Source: Eretmocerus hayati (Eukaryota; Arthropoda; Insecta; Hymenoptera; Aphelinidae). Taken from it: a DNA stretch of 64,000 nucleotides. Below the pieces are notes generated by a model, which ran no database searches, had not been told where the DNA came from, and was given only the letters and a program-made list of their open reading frames with translations. The stretch covers positions 177,241,021 through 177,305,020 of the forward strand of contig CM056741.1 in NCBI GenBank assembly GCA_029851415.1, in the 5' to 3' direction. The first letter of the stretch is position 1; each line of letters starts with the position of its first letter. The translations under genes and the position numbers were made by a program. Of this stretch, positions 13,201 through 22,749 are shown piece by piece.

Positions 13201-13410
13201 TCTTTCTTCGCCGTAGGTCTTGATTACGGTATCGTTGGCTGCGTAAAGCACGCGATCCGTGGGTTTCTTGTGAATCGCAGTACGGGGAATGACTGATATC
13301 TCAGCGCCTGTATCGATTAGGAAAGTTGTTTGCGAATTCCGATCGAGTATGTGGAGACGTTTGGAAACACGATGTTCTACCCCCGCCTCCGACGAGGCAG
13401 AGACTCTCAG
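10210..13410 (-). CDS. Pol polyprotein (protease, RT, RNase H, integrase)
   Basis: The frame is -1 relative to gag and is entered by frameshifting at 13410-13416, so the GTG at 13251 is only a numbering landmark, not a start. The aspartic protease motif DTGA lies upstream of it at about 13303-13314. Counting residues from 13251: reverse transcriptase has TLDL (217-220) and YADD (279-282). RNase H has acidic residues near 433, 474, 499 and 544. Integrase has an HHCC finger (H622, H626, C656, C659) and a D688-D747-E783 core with the D,D35E spacing. A GPY/F-like module (TGPHKI) lies near 905-910. No internal stop is seen. The long Pro/Ala-rich tail ends in a basic RTYARKKK stretch. The protein would synthesise element cDNA in cytoplasmic particles and integrate it in the nucleus. 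It looks functional. Confidence 0.95.
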   Translation of the reverse strand: MRVSASSEAGVEHRVSKRLHILDRNSQTTFLIDTGAEISVIPRTAIHKKPTDRVLYAANDTVIKTYGEERRVLNLGLRRDFTWNFVVADVPYAIIGADLLVHFGLTVDLRNKLLADNLTCLVTQGTIKRVKYLGIKTISTACKYRKMLIEFPETVNPRQKLPEIRDEIHNQIFHHIVSKGVPKPAKARRLPPDKLAAAKKDFNELLGYGALRPSSSSWASPIHMVGKKDGTWRVCGDYRGVNSVTIPDRYPPTHVLDFANNLRGAKIFTTLDLRKAFYQIPVAKEDIHKTAVITPFGLFEYLFMPFGLKNASATLQRWLNHIFRDLDYVFIYADDILIFSSSPEEHEEHLREVFKRLRDFNLQINVDKCTFGASEVVFLGYLVNSEGVKPVPERVEAISKMPKPSTVCELRRFLGMVNFYRRCIPHAAETQAPLHAILPEPKKNDKRELVWTEEAEKAFTQTLSDLANAALLAHPSGDAKTRIVTDASDKAMGGVLEQFLDGRWQPLAFYSSKFNSAQRNYSTYDRELTAIFESIRYFKYFLEGRAFKAVTDHKPLMYVFQQTHDKADPRRLRQLNYISQFTTDIEYIPGSSNVVADALSRIDSIVLEPSLDLKELAEAQLADQEFALIREAPNFHNRYKQMTWNNVSLFFDVHGESIRPYIPAPLREQVFKLIHEPAHPNNRVTDRLIRRNYFWPTISRDVARFAKNCLQCQRSKVSRHVKKLPQPFTEPDARFKHIHMDIVGPWRDSEGYRYCLTIVDRFSRWPEAIPLRDITAKTITRAFYDLWISRYGAPVTITTDQGSQFESTILNALLSMTGTQRIHTTAYHPAANGLVERWHRDFKVALMCHEDDPQWSRKLSTVLLGLRTRIRLDTNASPAEYLFGTTLRIPGEFMAEGEFTADPQIFLEEFREYMRQVRPVPVTQKYKRRTFYFKDLHSCSHVFLRVDAEKPPLEQPYTGPHKIIERVSDRVFKIDIDGVIKSVSVERLKPAFFIEETAPVPAPGPASDGQDPATAQNVVLEHSYANNPSDGPSTANVQPTAQSPTVDNNPPPLRTYARKKKVQIVC

Positions 13411-14669
13411 TTTTTTGTCTTCTTGAAGTTACATTTTTCCGGATCTCTACATTTTTCTGCTCTACCTTTCAAGGTACGGTGGTACCAGCAAATCCACGTG
13501 TCCGGGTCGCGGCGGTTTGCGGGCGTATGCTCGCGAGACTTGCTGCCATTGTTGGAGCGGTTGGTAGGGCGAGAGCGGTTCGAAAGTTGGGACTTGAGTG
13601 TTTTTACCTCGTTCGACAATGCTGCGATTGACTCGGTTAGAGACTGCACAGCGGAGGCCTCTGAACCCGTTGAGTCGCTCAATGCTGCTACGTATGACGC
13701 CGCGGAATTGCCGCGCTGGGTCTCAGCCCAAGAGTCGGCATAGTCTCCTAGAGTCTCGAGTGGTGCGGTCTTGAATGGGAGAAGAGCGCTCTGGCACGCC
13801 GGAGGGAGTTTTTCTAGGAAAATTGATCTGAGGAAAGATTCGTCGACATTACGGGGGGCCAAGCTGCGCAGACGGTATAGGATCTGCGAAGGCTTGCCTT
13901 CTGATTTCACCTTGCCTTTCAGAAAGTCGCGCAAGCGGATTTCTTCCGACACGGTGGTTGTTTTTAAGATCCTTGTCTTCAGCTGCTCGTAATAATCGGT
14001 CGCGGGGCGCTTTGCAATCAGGTCCTCGACCGTGATAATCGTTTCCGTGTCGAGCGCCATGACGACAAAATCTCCCTTTTCGCGAGAATCCGTCACCCAG
14101 TGAGCTCTGAACGACGCCTCGGCTTGCAGAAACCAGGCTCTGGCATCCTCACTTTTAAAATCCTTCAAGCGGTTCAAGGGTTTAGGTTGCCGCGGAGAGT
14201 GGGACGGCGTAAAAACAGGTGCCAGCGGGTCGAAGGCGGCGGTTACCCGAGCTTGGAGCACCTTAGGTTCCGATTCAATTTCTTGTGGCACTTGTGACGG
14301 GGGTGTAGCTTGGGTACCGTCTGGCGCGGTTGTTGACTGGGTTTCTTCCACGTGGGTTTCGAGACCATCTGTGAGAAGATCCCCAACGGGCGCCGATGAC
14401 TGCACCGGGTTTGACTGAGACTGCGTTTTCAGAGCCGACTGTACCGACTTTTCGACATGCTCCGCGATTTGCGCGTTCATAGTTTGCATCAGCGAGGCGA
14501 TAATGGTGTCTAAGGATTCTTGCGCCAAGATCACGGGATTAGCCGCGGTACTTGGTGGTGGGCCACCGGAAGCCTCGTCCTTTTTTTCCGTCCCCGTCAT
14601 GTTTTCCCCTTGTCGAAATGGCTTATTATTCCTCAGGCGAGACACTTGAGGAGAGTGCTCAACTGGCAT
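13407..14669 (-). CDS. Gag polyprotein (CHCC-finger type)
   Basis: The 420-codon frame starts at the first ATG (14669); a second ATG at codon 24 (14600) is an alternative start. Residues about 165-330 form the conserved Gag core of insect CsRn1/Kabuki elements, with ARAWFLQAEASF, DFVVMALD and FLEKLPPACQ. A coiled-coil-like stretch follows (about 345-365). The C-terminus has one zinc finger, C394-X2-H397-X9-C407-X5-C413, the C-H-C-C order typical of the CsRn1 clade rather than the usual CCHC knuckle. The stop is at 13407-13409, directly after a slippery heptamer. Gag would build the cytoplasmic particle that packages element RNA. The frame is uninterrupted. Confidence 0.93.
   Translation of the reverse strand: MPVEHSPQVSRLRNNKPFRQGENMTGTEKKDEASGGPPPSTAANPVILAQESLDTIIASLMQTMNAQIAEHVEKSVQSALKTQSQSNPVQSSAPVGDLLTDGLETHVEETQSTTAPDGTQATPPSQVPQEIESEPKVLQARVTAAFDPLAPVFTPSHSPRQPKPLNRLKDFKSEDARAWFLQAEASFRAHWVTDSREKGDFVVMALDTETIITVEDLIAKRPATDYYEQLKTRILKTTTVSEEIRLRDFLKGKVKSEGKPSQILYRLRSLAPRNVDESFLRSIFLEKLPPACQSALLPFKTAPLETLGDYADSWAETQRGNSAASYVAALSDSTGSEASAVQSLTESIAALSNEVKTLKSQLSNRSRPTNRSNNGSKSREHTPANRRDPDTWICWYHRTLKGRAEKCRDPEKCNFKKTKN
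13410..13416 (-). promoter_or_regulatory. -1 ribosomal frameshift site (A AAA AAC)
   Basis: On the minus strand, A AAA AAC sits in the gag frame immediately before the gag UGA stop. A one-base backward slip places ribosomes in the protease-pol frame, which is open from there. Both position and sequence fit the canonical X XXY YYZ rule. Confidence 0.85.
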
Positions 14670-14879
14670 TAGACGAACGCGATCACACGGGCTTACACGT
14701 CGTAAGAGTTAGCTGTGCACACGCAGGTGCCTCACAGATTAAAATGCCACGTGTGACGTCAGTTGACGCTGACTTTGTGATAAGCTGGCTGAACCTGTAT
14801 GTAACCGGGTCATCGTTGACGCGTGCGTGTGACTTGGACGCGCGCGAGTCAGAATGTGGTTATCCGCGAGTGATCTGGG

Positions 14880-15590
14880 CGCGCGCGAGTTAGCATTCAG
14901 TTGCGCGTGGGTCAACTGGGCGCGCGCGAGTCAGCATCTAGTTGCGCGCGAGTGAATTGTACTGTACGCGAGTGAGCTGAGCGCGCAAGCAGACGGGTCG
15001 CGCATCGCAGAGCGCCACTCGCGAGGATTCAAAATGGCCGCAAGAGGCGAGCGCGCGGTGGATCGACGAGCAGACTACAGGGAGAGAGGCGCGCGGCTAA
15101 ATCGAGCGACTGCGCGGATGATCGTGCGCGCGCGGGACCGAGCACGCGAGAACGAAGATACGTATATATGTATACGACGCGCGCTGTAGTACTTGCGCTT
15201 CGATGATGCTGCTGATGATGCCTCGATGATGATGATGGTGCTGCTACTCGTAGTTGTCCCGGGTGCGTGGGCGTTGGCAGGGTTGCGGGGCTTGCCGCAT
15301 TGGCAAGTCTAGGCCCGCGGCGTGGTCCAGGTGATAGACGAGGTTGAGGTTAGGTTACCTCGTGCTGCATGGGGTCAGCGAGGTTATGTTGACCGGTGCA
15401 GCATGCGGTCGGCGAGGTCATGTACACCTTCTGCACGTGGGCGATGTAGGACACACTCTCATACCTTGTCTGGTGTTTGTGAGGCTGTCCACATGTACTA
15501 GGGCAGATGTGGCCCTTTCCGTGAAAGAGGGCCTCGACCTGCGCAATGCCCGCCGTTATGTTCGTACTCCGAAAATTGGAGCTCGGGGTC
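14880..15590 (-). repeat. GC-rich leader of the retrotransposon with short repeats
   Basis: This leader between primer site and gag is far richer in G and C than the flanks. It contains repeats of GCGCGCGAGT (about 14880-14990), GATGATG-type trinucleotide runs (about 15200-15245) and a duplicated GTCAGCGAGGT/GTCGGCGAGGT word (about 15370-15420). It has no frame I consider coding and may hold packaging or translation signals; that role is inference. Confidence 0.6.
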
Positions 15591-15594
15591 ACCA
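15583..15594 (-). other. Primer-binding site, tRNA-Trp type
   Basis: On the minus strand TGGTGACCCCGA begins one base after the 5' LTR. Those 12 bases complement the 3' end of metazoan tRNA-Trp (TCGGGGTCA plus CCA); the match breaks down beyond that. CsRn1-clade elements are known to use this primer. Confidence 0.8.
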
Positions 15595-15595
15595 A

Positions 15596-15902
15596 TATGG
15601 GCCCCTTTATGCCCGTGACTTTACTGGTCGGGCCGCGGGGCTACCATTTCCCATTGGGGGAATTATTGATACGGACCGGGGCGATTATTGACCAACTCGT
15701 CAATAGATTTACTTGGATTTATTGATAGGTTATGTAGGTATACATTGGTATACAAACTGCGAGCTAGTCATAGCTAGCCGCCGGTAACGTAACTGCTGAG
15801 CGCAGGCTCTCCAGCCTTGCTCCCCATGCTTCCCCTACTCTCCCGCCGGAGGGGCGGTTGTAGCTATATAGGTTATATCTATGAGGGCACTCGGTGCCTA
15901 CA
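15596..15902 (-). repeat. 5' LTR
   Basis: This 307-bp LTR is identical by reading to 9443-9749, with AATAAA at plus-strand 15718-15723. The flanking CTGA (15903-15906) is the second copy of the target duplication. Confidence 0.93.
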
Positions 15903-15906
15903 CTGA

Positions 15907-16984
15907 CTGTACGCCAGCGCCATCTTTGAATCATTTTAGGAAACAACTTCAGCAGAGTTGAGAAAAAGGTATAGAAGGAAATGGAAATGTGTGAGTAAAG
16001 GTTATAGGAAGTAGTATTGGGCGAGAGAGAGTGAGACCCCAAGGAAGAGAAAAGGAGTGTCAGGCGTTATCGTCGACGATAAATAGCTGTGTAGCGTGTT
16101 GCGCTCACAGAGAACCCCGATGGGACGACCGCGATTGTGGCAGCAAGTGGTGTGTCTCGTGAGCGCTCACACGTTTAACTATATGAAACAGATGTTTCAA
16201 CAGTCTACAGGCTTGATCCAAATTACTTTTATCGCAGGCTCATTTTCACATTTCCGTTTAGTCATCCTTACGACCGTCCTTGTTACGTTTTAGATAATGG
16301 ATAAGGATGGTAATTTTATTGTCTATGTGCGGTAGGGCTTGGGTGATTGTTGTAATGAAAGTAAATGATAGGGTTGATGAAATGATATTTATGCGATTTT
16401 CCAATGTTTGGGTGCTCACAAAATTGCATTAAATGACTTTCGCGCCTCACTCATGAGGCTCACCGCTTCCGAGCTACAACCTCGTAAACTCGGTGCAAAA
16501 TATATTATTTTGATCTCGGGATATGATTTGAATGTTTTTGTCTATTGAGCAGTGATCAGATTCAAATTCATGATGATTGGTGTTAGTGCATTAATTCACG
16601 AAATTACCGAGTTCATTGAGATGGTTTTGAGAATGTTGGTATCCCAAGAAACTGAAAGCCTAAATCTCCAGATTAATTATGTGAGACATTACTTTTAAAT
16701 TCGAAAAAAACCTTTTAGTATATATTCGATGCACTGCGATGTAATTCGAGGGATAGAAAGACGCCACTGAACCAAAACTGTATGAGTCAATAAAAAATTT
16801 TCATGAGAGTGTGATGTCATACCAAATATAGATTTGTGGGTAATCATTCATCAGAAGAATTTTCCCAGCGTCATACATTGTCGGTCAAAAAATTCGGAAC
16901 ACCCAAAAATTTGTTTCCGATCTTGCAACGTAAACAACCAGGTCCTAAATGACCAAAATATGTTTCTGGAGAGTAAATTCGAGA
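15907..16984. other. No gene recognised
   Basis: AT-rich, with short open frames only. A block near 16415-16520 resembles 28265-28440 (shared CACAAAATTG, GCGCCTC.TCATGA and CCGCTTC words), so it is probably an old dispersed repeat. Confidence 0.4.
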
Positions 16985-17785
16985 TCCTGCACATCAGAGG
17001 CACATCAATGATTCGGTATGGAACTTGTAGGGCCTGAAAGGACAAGTTTCGATGTTTAAGGTCCGGTTTTGATGTCTCACCGCACCACTCCCAGGCCGAG
17101 CTATGACACTTACTATGAAAAGAGTTTTTCCCCGAAAAATAGCTTTCTAATTCAAGAAAGCCGGAGAGATGCGTTTCATAAGGGATAAAACCTTCGTTCC
17201 TGGTATCTGTCTTCTATAACTTACAAGGGGGGACCACGGGGGCCGGGTCACCAATCTCCCCCAAGATTTTTTTACAGTTTTGTACTATCGAGTATATGAA
17301 AAATCCAGAGTAACTCCGTCAAATGGGTCTCCTGTCCAGAGATACAGCCACTGGGATTAACATTGCTTATATAGGCCCATGTTAAAAAGTGATATACATA
17401 GATATACTGGTAGTGCTAACGTTTTTGCTTGTAGCTCTCGACAGGGGGCCCATTTGACGGAGTTACTCTGGATTTTTCATATACTCGATAGTACAAAACT
17501 GTAAAAAAATCTTGGGGGAGATTGGTGACCCGGCCCCCGTGGTCCCCCCTTGTTAGTTAAGAAAACAAGGAATCTTTGGAATATGCATAAACAGGGAAAA
17601 TCTTCGTCATTTTTCAACAAAGGTGCTATTTTTGGTGGGAAAACTCTCCGGGAAGATGTTATAGGTCGGACTGGGAGTGACGTAGAGAGACGTTTAGAAA
17701 CTTATTACAAAACTCTAAACTTGTATTTACACTACTCACAAGTCCCATACCAAATCATTGATGTACCTCTGATGTGCAGGGCCCA
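16985..17785. repeat. Older inverted-repeat element split by MITE copy 2
   Basis: The left arm (about 16985-17215) and right arm (about 17556-17785) are diverged inverted copies. For example, CACATCAGAGG.ACATCAATGA on the left pairs with TCATTGATGT.CCTCTGATGTG on the right. MITE copy 2 occupies the centre. There is no coding frame. Confidence 0.6.
17224..17552. mobile_element. Foldback MITE, TNA-TSD family, copy 2
   Basis: This 329-bp element has termini CAAGGGGGGACCACGG and its complement, flanked by TTA (17221-17223 and 17553-17555). The inner arms share TTTTTTTACAGTTTTGTACTA and GAGTAACTCCGTCAAATGGG with the other copies. The outermost 30 bp differ from other copies, but the two arms of this copy match each other. 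Confidence 0.87.
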
Positions 17786-17794
17786 GAGGTTTTC

Positions 17795-18290
17795 ACAAAA
17801 ATCATCGAAATTGACACTCTCTTCAGCTAGGCTTGATGAAATCCGGATTCTAGGAGATAAAAAATGAAATTCGACATCTTGATGTACGTAAAAACCTTCA
17901 ATATAAGCCCTGATAAAGTTTTCCTCGGTGAAGTAAAGCCTAGTGGTTCAACTGAGAAAATTGAAACAAAATCATACGGGTGTCCTGAAACTTCTGACTG
18001 GGAGTGTGAAGGAACGTTCAAAAATGGATTCTCAGAGCTCTGGACTTGTACTTTCACGTCTTACACATTCTATCTCAAAAATCATCGAAACTGACACTCT
18101 TCCACGCTTGGAACAGAAAGATTCCGTATCATACAGATCAATATGGAGTACGCCACACAAAAATACCTTCAGGTTGGGCCTTGACTAAGTCCTTTTCAAT
18201 CAGATAGAGCCCAGTAGTTCAATTTACAAAATTGCCTAAGAATTCCTCGGTGTCCTGAAATTTTTGACGTCCAGTGTACAAATGAATTGT
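17795..18290. repeat. Diverged direct duplication, about 275-bp period
   Basis: CAAAAATCATCGAAA.TGACACTCT occurs near 17797 and again near 18077. Similarly spaced pairs follow, including GCC.AGT.GTTCAA and GGTGTCCTGAAA (17980 and 18250). The two units are clearly diverged. No protein is recognised. Confidence 0.55.
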
Positions 18291-18300
18291 GTGGAGTTTT

Positions 18301-20576
18301 TTCAACACTAATCCCTACTGGAAAGAGTCCGTAGGATACTGAAGAATTCTAAAATATCTAAATTTGGATTCGTACCGTTGTGGATTATAGTTATCCGAGT
18401 CGTTGATTATTCTGCTCAACTTCTTTTCTATGGAGTAATCGTGATATGCTTGGATCCTTTCAAATGATCTTTGGATATTTGAGGTCCAGAGAGGTCCAAA
18501 AATTTTGGAGCTGATCTATATAAATCACCGACAAGGTCCAATTACGTGATCTCTTCAATCGTCCCAAACAATCTGAAGAAAATTGTCAAACCGAAAACGT
18601 TTAGATACTTCTGCGAAGAATTAAAATGCTCTCTCGTTTCATAAAAAAATAGTCTTTCCCTTACATTCTTGTACTTGACAAGTTTTCACAAGATCTAAGT
18701 GATCATATCGATTGGATGCCGAGTTACGAATTTCTTATGGTTCCTAAATTTTTCTCACTATTTCCGTATTTCGATCACCAATCCAGATTACCGATACAAT
18801 TTCGGAGTTATCAAGCACTAGCTTCTCCAATCATTGAAGTTGAACAACGTTGGGTGAAATTAGTATTTGAATGGGTAACCACCCATCTGGGTCTGATCAG
18901 CTCCTAACTTGCAATTTTTTCTGATCGGTTGGCTATTACTTCCGACCTCGCAATATGTTCGGAAAGTGTGACGTATCACTAATTCGGTGATAGCCCTTGT
19001 GGTTGCCAAAGGTTATATTACGAGATCGTCATAGTTGCAAGAGAATCAGGCTCAATTGATAGCACGATAAATGCAATGGGCTTCGTGGACAGGTTTTATT
19101 CCTTCTTCGTGAAGAAATTTTCCCCTACCTCACGGGCTAATTGATCCTGGGCAAATGTAGATTGTAGAAGCTATTGCATTGGCATGTACACATTTCAAAC
19201 TCACTCCCGCCCCACACACACACACATGAACACACGAAAGCAAAATAATCTGATGGAAAGGACCTTAGTCCATAGAATTAAATTTTTCTTCATCAATGCA
19301 AATACCCGATCCAGAAAAAAAACTTTTTACTGACCTTGTACCTCCCTGAACAATGTAATATCCAATATACATGCTATGAAAGTGCCTCAAGCTGCTCAAG
19401 GGTAGCCAACCAGCCACTTTTGCCATCAAAGCACTCGATGCCCTCAAGATTCGAGTAAACTTAATCAGCATATCTGCAAAGCAGCACAACCGATGAGAGA
19501 GTATCTACTCGAGCAGCAAGACTCTCACCTGTATACCACTCAACTCTTTCAACAGTATTATATATATATACATGACCGAAGTGTAGTTTCATCATCAGCT
19601 ATCTCCCTATCTCAGAGTATAGTTTGAATGGTTGTTCACAACGAGCTTAGATGTTCGAGTGGGCTACTGTACCTCGACCTCATAGACTTGGAAGCCAAGG
19701 TCGGTAAAGCATCAAATTGTCAGAGTCTTCAATATTGATCTATCTTCAAGTGAGTAACTTGCTCAAGAAGGTTTTCATAATACAAGTGTTAGGACGTGAT
19801 CTTGTATATCGAATTGATTACACTTGATTGGCAATTACCAGGCAGGTATACGCTATAGGATTTCAAGTATTCGAATTATATGGAGACCGCAATGTGGTTT
19901 GTTTCAGACTAATCTGATTAACGCGTATCTGACCACAAAATTTTAGCTTATTAGTTGGTAAGGAAGTTTGAGGTCACTCAGTGTGTGAACTCCTCTGCTT
20001 TGTGAGCAGAATTGAGGATTTGTGGCCACTGGCAATTGCGCACTAATTATGGAGTTATACGAGTTGTTTCAATGAGAGTTAGGCAAATATATGTGAATGC
20101 GTCAGTTGGGATTTGAGGAGAGATAGTTGCGTCAAAGTTTGTAGTTCGGTGAGGATACTCATGATTCTTTCTCACGATGCAGTATGAACTTTTAATTTGC
20201 TCATAGCCAGCTTACGTTGTATAATATTTTCTTTTCATTTTTGATGAATCCTGTGATTTTTTTTTTTTTTTTCAAAATGCTGTGATTATATTGGCTTCAG
20301 AAATTTCGAGCATTCAACCCCTATATGGATTGAGAGGCTCATGTACATTCTAGGATTGTTAACCTCTTTTTGAAACATACCAGCAAATTTCTTTAAAATC
20401 GAAGCGAAGTCTTGCTGTTATGTGGTATAGAATAGCAATATTGCTTAGTCCATCTACTTTCACAAAAGTACTCGAGTAGTTCGGAAAGGATCGAGTGCAT
20501 CTGTCTAGAAGAATATTCCAACACTGTGATGATCACAAGCAGACTATCCGAGAAAATTTCAACACGAGGACACTAG
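18301..20576. other. No gene recognised
   Basis: AT-rich, with small microsatellites such as a CA run near 19212-19224 and a TA run near 19560. I find no convincing exon. Confidence 0.45.
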
Positions 20577-20578
20577 TA

Positions 20579-22238
20579 AACGATCCGGTCAAAAGTTTGT
20601 ATACACCTAGAAATGAAAACTTCAAATTAGAGAATCTCATTTCTCTGGCCCGGTGGTCTAAAACAACTTCAATTTGGCTCATTTAGTAGCTTTTTCCAAA
20701 TAAGTACTTAAAGGATATTTTGGGATTCATTCTTTGCGCGCGGCACAACAGATTTTCGTTAGGTCAAGTCGGCGCTTCAGGAAAATTCATTAAAATTGGG
20801 TCAAAATTCAAACCTCTACAAATCAAGCATGAATTAATTAATCAAAATAATCCACAATACATCTGAGAATAGAAATAAAGAGCTCAAAATCCATTTTTGA
20901 AAGTTATTTTAGGTTGTTCCCAGTGAGAAGTGATGGTTTCCTGAAGGAACTTTTCTCGTGAGTAAGAGCACCAAAATTCATGAACCGTGAAAATATAGCT
21001 TTTCAATGTGCTTTTTTTCTGATTTTTCCCAATTCTCCCCTATATTTGGTGGAAAGAATCAGGTGGAAGGAATAGTGCCTATACCAGTTTGAGTATGAGT
21101 CCCTTCATATTTCTCAATGACTGGTCCATTTTTCAAGAAAAATTTTTCGTCAGAGAAACCGTCATACTTCAGTCCAGAAACAGACTCTGAAGCTCTTGAC
21201 CTCTACTTCCAGACATTTTTTGAATCATTATGATCCATCATATCGACGCCTCTTACGAAGATTAACACACCCGCTAACGCCCACGAAGACTAACACGGGG
21301 GCCGAAGATTAGCATTTGCTTTGTTACGGCCACGAAGATCAACCCTTACGCCTCAGCGCCACAAAGATTATCTCCTACTGCTTAAGACCACGAAGAGTAA
21401 CACTTACTCCTCAAACTGCACGAAGATTAACACATTCGCGCATTTTTTTCTTTAAGGGACGAAGACTATAAGTATTCCGTCTCAAGGCCACGAAAAGTAA
21501 CACATTCGCAGACTTCATTCTTGAAGGGATGGAGATTATAAGTGCTTCGTCTTAAACGAAATACTTACAGTCTCCCTCCCTCTATGAATGAAGTCTACCG
21601 ATGCATTAATTTTTGTGCCGCTAAAGAGAATGTGTTTTTTTTCGTGGCCCTAAGACGAAATACTTGGTCTCCGTCCCTTTGGACGAGGACGTGTGCAAGT
21701 GTGTTATAGTCTTCATACCGTTCAGGAGTAAGTGCTAGTTTTACGTGCCTTTGAGCAGTAAGTGTTAGTCTTCGTGCCACTAAGGAGTAGGTGTTAGTCT
21801 TCGTGACCCTAAGGAGTAAGTGTTAGTCTTCGTGGACTTAACGAGAATGCGTTAATTTTCGTGCCCCTAAGGAGTAAGTGTTAGTTTTCGTGGACCTAAG
21901 GAGAATCCGTTAATCTTCGTGTTCACAACGAATAAACGTTAATCTTCGTCAGTCACAAGAAAAGAGGTGTTAATCTTCGTAAGAGGCGTCGATATAACGT
22001 CTGACTTGAAAAGCTCTGAGTTGGACTCAAATTTTATGAATTTTCCCGAAGATCTGACTTGACCTAACAAAAATGTGTTGAGTCGCAGGAGAAGAGTCCC
22101 GAAGAATCTTTGAAAAATTGGGAAAAAACTGTGAAATAAGCCATGTTCAAGCCGTTTGGACCAACGAGACCAGAGGGATCGGCTTTTCTGATTTGGATTT
22201 CTTATTTTTAGGTGTATACAAACTTCCGACCGATAGTG
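20579..22238. mobile_element. Decayed Tc1/mariner-like TIR element containing a foldback insertion
   Basis: The outer ends are diverged inverted repeats sharing GTTTGTATACACCTA, with TA on both sides (20577-20578 and 22239-22240). Matching arms extend about 210 bp inward and include GTTAGGTCAAGTC on the left and GACTTGACCTAAC on the right. A foldback element (21240-21993) sits between them. No transposase frame survives. The superfamily call rests on TA duplication and end sequence style only. Confidence 0.55.
21240..21993. mobile_element. Foldback element built of about 30-bp subrepeats
   Basis: The ends ATATCGACGCCTCTTACGAA and its complement are matched over about 30 bp. The left half is a degenerate tandem series of ACGAAGATTAACAC-type words (about ten). 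The right half is the inverted series GTGTTAGTCTTCGTG with CCTAAGGAGTAA linkers (about twelve). The organisation, long arms made of tandem subrepeats, is that of Foldback/Galileo-type elements; homology to them is not shown. No coding capacity. Confidence 0.7.
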
Positions 22239-22561
22239 TATGAATTAAAATGGTTACAAATATCTGTGCAAAAGATGGGTGTGTAATGAATCATGGAGGA
22301 TACTGGAAAATACTTATATTCAGACTCTCACCCTTGCCATCAACTTGTGGATGTACTTTGAGGGATTGAAAACGAATATTGTGGATGTGAGACATGGCTC
22401 TGGTTTTGGAGATACTTAGTCTACCCGTTAGCTTTTTGATTGAGTTTGACCTGAAATTGGTTCCTTGGACTGTGTGAACTGCTAAAGAACCACCAGGTCT
22501 GAAGTATTACCCCGATGTCGTCAAATATGATGTTAGCTGTAATTTTATCTCCAATATCTCG

Positions 22562-22749
22562 TCGGCCCCTACGAAGACTAGCACGTTTCAACCTCCCCAC
22601 AAAGACTAGCACATTTCAACTTTCCCACGAAAACTAACACATTCCTCCCATGTTTCAACATTAGCGAGATGTGCCGCTTTTCGTGGGGAAGTCGAAATGT
22701 GCTAGTCTTCGTAGGGAGGTTGAAATGTGCTAGTCTTCGTAGGGGCCGA
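22562..22749. mobile_element. Short foldback element of the same subrepeat type
   Basis: The ends TCGGCCCCTACGAAGACTAG and its complement enclose repeats of TACGAAGACTAGCACATTTC in opposite orientations. It shares the CGAAGACTA-CAC core with the larger element 0.6 kb to the left but has different outer ends and linkers. Confidence 0.65.

Larger units (their letters stand above)
9443..15902 (-). mobile_element. Complete Ty3/gypsy LTR retrotransposon, CsRn1/Kabuki clade
   Basis: The element is 6460 bp on the minus strand. From 5' to 3' (right to left) it holds an LTR (15596-15902), a tRNA-Trp-type primer site, a 0.9-kb leader, gag, a -1 frameshift signal, pol (protease, reverse transcriptase, RNase H, integrase), a polypurine tract and the second LTR (9443-9749). 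The 4-bp target duplication CTGA lies at 9439-9442 and 15903-15906. By reading, the two LTRs are identical over 307 bp, which indicates a very recent insertion. The tRNA-Trp primer and the C-H-C-C Gag finger are known hallmarks of the CsRn1 clade. There is no envelope frame: the roughly 460 bp between pol and the 3' LTR hold only a 61-codon frame. Confidence 0.95.

Noticed and set aside
13251..13253. Independent start codon for pol
   Set aside because: It is a GTG in the middle of the protease domain; the frame is open upstream to the slippery site.
10239..14893. Plus-strand open frames across the retrotransposon
   Set aside because: They are shadows of the minus-strand gag and pol frames, which carry all recognisable motifs.
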